9,799 nucleotides of DNA, taken from assembly GCA_013415595.1 (NCBI GenBank), contig JAAEEW010000045.1:1-9799 (forward strand). The letters run 5' to 3'. A program made the translations under genes and the position numbers. Below are positions 5,939 to 9,799 of this stretch, in pieces. The DNA is from Methanosarcinales archaeon. GTDB taxonomy: Archaea > Halobacteriota > Methanosarcinia > Methanotrichales > Methanotrichaceae. How positions within the stretch are numbered: position 1 is the stretch's first letter; every line of letters starts with the position of its first letter. Below the pieces are notes generated by a model. The model saw only the letters and a list, made by a program, of their open reading frames with translations, did no database searches and was not told the DNA's origin.

Positions 5939-8640
5939 TCCCGGGCCATCGAGATCATGGAGCAAAGCGGCGACCCGGTGGGCGCGGCCAGGGTGCTGGG
6001 AAACCTGGGAAGCGTCCACTACCGCCGGGGACAGTACGCCAGCGCCGTGGAGTGCTATAATAGAAGCCTGGAGATCAAAGAGAAGGCCGGAGATCAGAAG
6101 GGAGTTACTGCCATTCTCAACAACCTGGGACTGGTCTATGCCGATCAGGGAGACTGGGACCGGGCCATCGAGAACTACCAGCAGAGCATAGAGATGCAAA
6201 AGAGCCTGGCAGACCTCAAGGGAGCGGCCAAGGCCATCTCCAACCTGGGGGCCGTCTACCAGATGCGGGGCGACTGGGAGAGGGCCATAGACCTGTACTG
6301 GGAGGCCCTGGAGATCCAGGAGCGTCTGGGGGACCAGATCGGCGCGGCCAAGACAGAGAACAACCTGGGGCTGGCCTACCAGCACAGGGGCGAGCTGGAC
6401 ATGGCCGCCGAGTACTACAGGAGAAGCCTGGAGATCAAGGAGCGGCAGGGCGACGTCCAGGGAGCGGGCAGCACCCACACCAACCTGGGAACCATTTACC
6501 AGATGCAGGGGCTCTGGGAGAAGGCCATCGACCACTTCAGCCGGTCGAAGGAGACCTTCGAGATGCTGGGCGACAAAAGGGGCGTCTCCACCGCCCTCAA
6601 CAACCTGGGAAACATCTACGCGGACCAGGGCGACTACCTGCAGGCCAAGAGATATTACAGCCTGAGCATCGAGGCCAAGAGGGCGCTATGCGACGACCAC
6701 GGCATCGCCACTACCATCGGCAACCTGGCCTCGGTTCAGGTCTCCCTGGGAGACGTGGAGGAGGCCCGGGAGAACTACCTGATCAGCCTGGAGGCCTTCC
6801 AATCCCTGGGAGACCTGGCCGGAGAGGCCAATTCCCAGGTGGGACTGGGCAGCCTGGCCGCAGGCAGGTCCGACTGGGAAGAGGCCATCATGCGCTACAG
6901 CCGGGGCCTGGAGGTCATGAAGGCCCTGGGGGACTCTGTTAGAGCGGTGAACACCATCAACAATCTGGCGGCAATCTACTACCGGGTGGGGAGGTGGAAT
7001 GAGGCCCTGGACCTGTACCTGGACTCCCTTCACAGCTTCCGGAGCGCCGGGGACTATCAGGGTGCCGCCGCAGTGCTGGGGAACCTGGGCAGCATCTACT
7101 CCGAGCGGGGAGAGTGGGGAAAGGCCCTGGAATGCTATCAGGAGAGCATGGAGATCTTCGACCAGATGGGAGAGAGCTACAGCGTGGCCGTGGCCCGGAA
7201 CAACATGGGCAACGTGAGCTTCCGGCAGGGAGACTGGCTGCAGGCCCTGGACCTCTACAGCCGCTCACTGGAGGGCTTCGAGCGGGCCGGAGACCAGTAT
7301 TCGGCAGCTGCGACTCTGTCCAACATCGCCGGGATATGTCACAAAAGGGGCGACTGGGAGAGGGCCCTGGAGTGCTACCGCCGCAGCCAGGAGATCTTCG
7401 AGATGCTGGGGGAGGACCTGGCGGTGGCCAAGGTGATGAACAATCTGGGCACCTTCTATTACCGGCGAGGGGAATGGACCCTGGCCATCGAGCACTTCCG
7501 CCGGGGGCAGGAGGCCATGGTCCGGGCCGGAGACGCCCAGGGAGCGGCGGAGATGCAAAGCAACATCGACATGATCAAGGCCAGCCGGGGCGACTGCTCG
7601 GTCAACGTGGACGATTATCTCCACCAGCTCAGAGAGCTGGAGGACGCCGGAGACGTCTACGGAGTGGCCGAGGCCCTGGGGGCGGTGGGCAACGCCTATG
7701 CCGACAGCTATCAGTGGGACCGGGCCATCGAGCATTACCGGAAGAGCCTGGAGGCCTTTGAATCCCTGGGAGAGGTCTACAGCAAGGCCCAGACCACATT
7801 CAACATGGGGACGGCCTACCGGGACCGGGGAGACTGGGATAGCGCCGTGGAGCTGCTGGAGAGAAGCCACGAGGACTTCGCCAGCTTAAACGCCCTTCCC
7901 TGCATGGGATCCACCATGCTGTGCCTGGGCACCCTCCGAACCCTGCAGGGCGATGGCCAGGAGGCGGAGGAGATGCTGCAGGAGGCCATCGACACCTTTG
8001 AGGGCCTTGGCGCCGTTCCCGAGCTGAGCGAGGCCTACATCGCCATGGCCAGGCTGAAGCTCAGAGGGGACTATCCGGAGGAGGCCAGGTACTACCTGTC
8101 CCAGGCTGAGACCCTGATAATGAGCATCGACTACCAGCCCATGCGCATACAGCTCTGCAACGCCTGGGGAGAATACTACCTCAGGGAGGACCGGCTCCGG
8201 GAGGCAGGCGAGAGTCTGCAGAAGGCTCTGGCCCTCTCCAGCCGGCTGGGCTACCAGCACGAGGAGGCCCGGACCAGGTTCGGTCTGGGCCGGCTGGCCC
8301 TGGCTCAGGGAAGCTGCCGGGATGCTGAGAAGTACCTGAAGGACGCCCTGTCCATTTTCAACAGGCTGGGATCGATGTACGAGGTCATGGCCACCTACTG
8401 CGAGCAGTCCCAGCTGGCCCTGGCCGAGGGAGACCTGGCCCGGGCCGGCGATACCGCTCTCATCCTGGAGCGGCAATCCCGGATCCTGGGCTACAAAGAC
8501 CTGCACATCAAGGCCCTGGTGACCCTGGCCGATTGTGAGCTGAGAAAGGGCATGACCGAAGAGGCCATGAACGATTATTACGAGGCCCTGAGGCTGATCA
8601 AGGATAGGGGCCGGTCCGGCAGCGAGATGATCTATCTGCT
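5161..8640 (+). repeat. 29 tandem 120-bp (40-residue) TPR units in perfect register
   Basis: Motif starts such as CAACCTGGG recur at 5161, 5281, 5401 and so on every 120 bases to about 8521. No base is gained or lost, even across the TAG. Conserved positions include Leu-Gly near the unit start, Gly-(Asp/Glu)-Trp mid-unit, Ala four residues later, Tyr, and Ser-Leu-Glu, with Gly-Asp near the end. Sequence identity between units is high at the DNA level in places (e.g. GACTGGGAGAGGGCC at about 6271 and 7351; TTCGAGATGCTGG at about 6558 and 7398). This suggests expansion by duplication and later exchange between units. Confidence 0.9.
5936..5938 (+). other. In-frame amber codon at the repeat's tyrosine position
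   Basis: The TAG is codon 334 of the full TPR frame. Aligning units by their exact 120-bp period (bases 56-58 of each unit), the same codon is TAC or TAT in 18 of the other 28 units, TTC in two, CTG in six, CAC in one and GCT in one. A single third-base change from TAC or TAT explains it. The flanks (DDSVQY before, SRAIEIME after) keep the repeat pattern intact. Confidence 0.85.
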
Positions 8641-8809
8641 GATGAGCCGGGTCATCGATCATCTGCAGGGGACGGTCAGGACGGACCGGGAGGGAGCGGA
8701 CGAGTCCGCCGTGCGCACCCTGGAGTGCTTCCTGGAGGCCATCCGGGCCGAGCTCAAGAGCGAGTGCCACACCCTGGAAGTCCCGGAGAATTTCACGGTC
8801 AAGAACTAA
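5957..8809 (+). CDS. TPR-repeat protein, large C-terminal part (same frame, after the TAG)
   Basis: This encodes 950 residues from the first ATG after the TAG. The coding signal actually begins directly after 5938, so ATG 5957 (MEQSGDPVG) lies mid-unit. It has no ribosome binding site and is not a natural gene start, though reinitiation is possible. The protein continues the 40-residue TPR array in unbroken register to about base 8640. Units to about 7900 are close to consensus (e.g. NNLGLVYADQGDWDRAIENY). The later ones (about 7920-8640) are degenerate and lose the tyrosine, and the last ~56 residues form a non-repeat C-terminal cap. No transmembrane or catalytic domain is visible. The array resembles long bacterial and archaeal TPR_12-type proteins and LGN-like scaffolds; the partner is unknown. 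Absence of any further stop or frameshift in nearly 1000 codons argues that the interruption is very recent, artefactual, or tolerated. It ends in TAA, 9 bp from the convergent gene. Confidence 0.8.
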   Translation: MEQSGDPVGAARVLGNLGSVHYRRGQYASAVECYNRSLEIKEKAGDQKGVTAILNNLGLVYADQGDWDRAIENYQQSIEMQKSLADLKGAAKAISNLGAVYQMRGDWERAIDLYWEALEIQERLGDQIGAAKTENNLGLAYQHRGELDMAAEYYRRSLEIKERQGDVQGAGSTHTNLGTIYQMQGLWEKAIDHFSRSKETFEMLGDKRGVSTALNNLGNIYADQGDYLQAKRYYSLSIEAKRALCDDHGIATTIGNLASVQVSLGDVEEARENYLISLEAFQSLGDLAGEANSQVGLGSLAAGRSDWEEAIMRYSRGLEVMKALGDSVRAVNTINNLAAIYYRVGRWNEALDLYLDSLHSFRSAGDYQGAAAVLGNLGSIYSERGEWGKALECYQESMEIFDQMGESYSVAVARNNMGNVSFRQGDWLQALDLYSRSLEGFERAGDQYSAAATLSNIAGICHKRGDWERALECYRRSQEIFEMLGEDLAVAKVMNNLGTFYYRRGEWTLAIEHFRRGQEAMVRAGDAQGAAEMQSNIDMIKASRGDCSVNVDDYLHQLRELEDAGDVYGVAEALGAVGNAYADSYQWDRAIEHYRKSLEAFESLGEVYSKAQTTFNMGTAYRDRGDWDSAVELLERSHEDFASLNALPCMGSTMLCLGTLRTLQGDGQEAEEMLQEAIDTFEGLGAVPELSEAYIAMARLKLRGDYPEEARYYLSQAETLIMSIDYQPMRIQLCNAWGEYYLREDRLREAGESLQKALALSSRLGYQHEEARTRFGLGRLALAQGSCRDAEKYLKDALSIFNRLGSMYEVMATYCEQSQLALAEGDLARAGDTALILERQSRILGYKDLHIKALVTLADCELRKGMTEEAMNDYYEALRLIKDRGRSGSEMIYLLMSRVIDHLQGTVRTDREGADESAVRTLECFLEAIRAELKSECHTLEVPENFTVKN

Positions 8810-8818
8810 AAGGCGATC

Positions 8819-9463
8819 TCACATCCACATGACGCTGGGAAGAAAGCTCATCTGAAGGTCCAGCTCGGCCAGACGGTGACGCAGATCCTGACTTTTGAGC
8901 AGCTCGTCCAGATAGTAAAGACGGGAGACCACCTCCAGTATGTCTGCAGCCAGGGATTCGGACTGGCTCCTCACCGGAGAGTAGTAGATGGCGCCCTGGT
9001 CCTTGTTGACCTCGACCCCGAAGTAGTCCCGGGAGAACAGGCCTTTGAACTCGATGATGATCGGCTTGTAGATGTCCTTCAGGCGGGGGACGAAGAGCTC
9101 CTCCAGGACCTTCTGGATCATCTTGTTCTCCACTTCCGCAATGCTGATCCGGATGTAGCCCTGGCCGTGGATGTAGCCGGAGTAAAAGACGTTGTAGGTC
9201 ACCCGGGAGGTCAGATCGGTCATTAGCTTGAGACGGAACTCGCAGTCGTCGTTGAGCTCACGCAGGCCCTCGTTCAGGAAGTAGCGGGCTTCCAGAACCA
9301 GGCCCTTCTCGAAAAGGATGACCACCTGGGTCTCGAACTCGTCTGGAGTTCGCACCAGGAGGTCCTGGACGTTCCAGCCTAAGATCCGCTCCACCTCTTC
9401 CTTTTTGCAGTCCATGCAAACGAACTCCCGCAGCCCGTTTAGCAGCTCGCTCAAAGTATCCAT
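8819..9463 (-). CDS. Conserved-looking protein of unknown function, 214 residues
   Basis: The start is ATG 9461-9463 and the stop TGA 8819-8821. It has acidic and basic helical segments, a CxxC pair near the N-terminus (C16, C19 in FVCMDCKK), a Gly/Tyr-rich centre (YSGYIHGQGYIRIS), and a strand-like KPIIIEFKG near residue 140. There is no signal peptide or membrane segment. Codon use matches the neighbouring archaeal genes and the frame has good amino-acid balance, so it is a real gene, but I do not recognise the family. It runs convergent to the TPR gene with only 9 bp between stops and no terminator, so the transcripts probably overlap. A functional link to the TPR protein is possible but unsupported. 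IEFKG loosely resembles the E-x-K part of PD-(D/E)xK nucleases, but the rest of that motif is not evident. Confidence 0.75.
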   Translation of the reverse strand: MDTLSELLNGLREFVCMDCKKEEVERILGWNVQDLLVRTPDEFETQVVILFEKGLVLEARYFLNEGLRELNDDCEFRLKLMTDLTSRVTYNVFYSGYIHGQGYIRISIAEVENKMIQKVLEELFVPRLKDIYKPIIIEFKGLFSRDYFGVEVNKDQGAIYYSPVRSQSESLAADILEVVSRLYYLDELLKSQDLRHRLAELDLQMSFLPSVMWM

Positions 9464-9490
9464 CCAAATGTTATTTCCGCCCTGACGCGG

Positions 9491-9500
9491 GATAAAAGTT
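9491..9500 (-). promoter_or_regulatory. TATA-like box for the 214-residue protein gene
   Basis: The minus strand reads AACTTTTATC, about 28-37 bases before the ATG at 9463. The spacing predicts a very short leader. Another AT-rich stretch (rc of AAATTTTATGATAG, 9517-9530) lies further upstream. Confidence 0.35.
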
Positions 9501-9563
9501 GTGCTGAGAACAGCCGAAATTTTATGATAGGCCTTTGTGGTGGCAAAAGGCTCGCCGGACGCT

Positions 9564-9572
9564 AAAAAAAAA
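9564..9572 (-). terminator. T9 terminator tract downstream of cbiB
   Basis: On the minus strand nine consecutive T begin 18 bases after the cbiB stop codon, preceded by the near-palindrome GTCGGTCCGAC (9578-9588). The palindrome has a one-base centre, so its RNA hairpin would be poor, but an oligo-U run alone is an efficient archaeal terminator. Confidence 0.6.
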
Positions 9573-9589
9573 GAGAGTCGGACCGACCC

Positions 9590-9799
9590 TTACCATCCAT
9601 AGGCCAGGAATATCATGGTGAAGAGGACCAGGGTGACCAGGATCACGCCCCCCATGGTGCCCAGGGCACGGGATATGTCTGAAGGCTCCGGCTCTCTGCC
9701 CTCGTCGTAGATGGTGTAGACTCCGGGCTTCTCCAGGCGCACCCCCAGGGCGCCGGCCCCGGCCGCCATGGGCCATCCGGAGTTGGGGCTGGGGGTCCG
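9590..9799 (-). CDS. cbiB: Adenosylcobinamide-phosphate synthase, C-terminal 69 codons (partial)
   Basis: Reading the minus strand from the right window edge gives RTPSPNSGWPMAAGAGALGV, then RLEKPGVY, ending in a hydrophobic helix (GGVILVTLVLFTMIFLAYGW) and TAA at 9590-9592. The SPNSGWPMAA block followed by GALGVRLEKPG is the conserved C-terminal signature of CbiB/CobD. CbiB is an integral membrane protein that joins aminopropanol (or its phosphate) to adenosylcobyric acid in the late steps of cobamide synthesis. Methanogens need cobamides for methyl transfer through Mtr. The N-terminal ~75-80 percent lies beyond the window. The T9 tract downstream ends its transcript, so it is separate from the unknown gene that follows on the same strand. 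Confidence 0.9.
   Translation of the reverse strand, partial: RTPSPNSGWPMAAGAGALGVRLEKPGVYTIYDEGREPEPSDISRALGTMGGVILVTLVLFTMIFLAYGW

Noticed and set aside
5934..5945. ACTAGTCCCGGG at the TAG, resembling adjoining cloning restriction sites
   Set aside because: The flanking sequence keeps the TPR register and codons on both sides, so no linker insertion is indicated. The match is coincidental.
5161..8640. Regular repeats considered as a CRISPR array
   Set aside because: Units are 120 bp, divergent and fully coding with TPR consensus. There are no short identical repeats with unique spacers and no cas genes.
5828..8770. Several minus-strand open frames opposite the TPR gene (about 100-290 codons)
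   Set aside because: They repeat with the same 120-bp period as the TPR units and encode low-complexity Leu/Gly/Val/Gln-rich sequence. They are shadows of the repeat.
8876..9226. Plus-strand frame of 116 codons opposite the 214-residue gene
   Set aside because: It is antisense to a better-formed gene, has no plausible promoter or ribosome binding site, and shows no family resemblance.
9522..9776. 84-codon minus-strand frame overlapping cbiB
   Set aside because: It is a different frame from the conserved CbiB C-terminal sequence and reads through the terminator. It is a shadow.

Overview
The window joins two unlike pieces of DNA. Bases 1 to about 785 carry one open frame, unbroken from the left edge, encoding low-complexity protein (alanine/glutamate-rich tracts, six glycines from a GGC repeat, lysine/arginine clusters). 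Its codon and base use look eukaryotic and unlike the rest. From about 790 to the right edge the DNA is that of a methanogenic archaeon: GC-rich, tightly packed genes, AT-rich intergenic stretches with archaeal TATA-like boxes, and methanogen-typical genes. A Methanothrix (Methanosaeta)-like source fits best, because of the GC-rich coding DNA, the large TPR protein and the homocysteine/cobamide genes. That assignment is inference. The junction near 780-830 is most simply an assembly or cloning chimera.

Archaeal part, left to right: (1) a minus-strand radical SAM enzyme of the COG1032 type (790-2283); (2) a divergent promoter region (2284-2518); (3) a two-gene plus-strand operon (2519-4410) for sulfide-dependent homocysteine synthesis. 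The operon encodes a DUF39/HcyBio protein with two C-terminal CBS domains, and a NIL-domain protein with two [4Fe-4S] ferredoxin motifs. The two reading frames overlap by four bases. (4) A 526-bp AT-rich intergenic region (4411-4936) with terminator-like and promoter-like elements and an 8-bp inverted repeat. (5) A very large TPR frame (4937-8809), interrupted once by an in-frame TAG at 5936-5938. (6) A convergent minus-strand gene of unknown function (8819-9463), 9 bp from the end of the TPR frame. (7) The C-terminal 69 codons of a minus-strand adenosylcobinamide-phosphate synthase gene (cbiB/cobD), with a T9 terminator behind it.

The most notable signals are as follows. The TPR array has 29 consecutive units of exactly 120 bp (40 residues) with no insertion or deletion. 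The amber codon falls exactly on the tyrosine position of the repeat, one base from TAC/TAT, and the frame stays open for 956 more codons. The eukaryote-like/archaeal junction is the third. The operon links to known methanogen sulfur metabolism: DUF39 makes homocysteine from aspartate semialdehyde and sulfide, with the ferredoxin partner as likely electron donor. The radical SAM enzyme and the 214-residue protein have no function I can assign.
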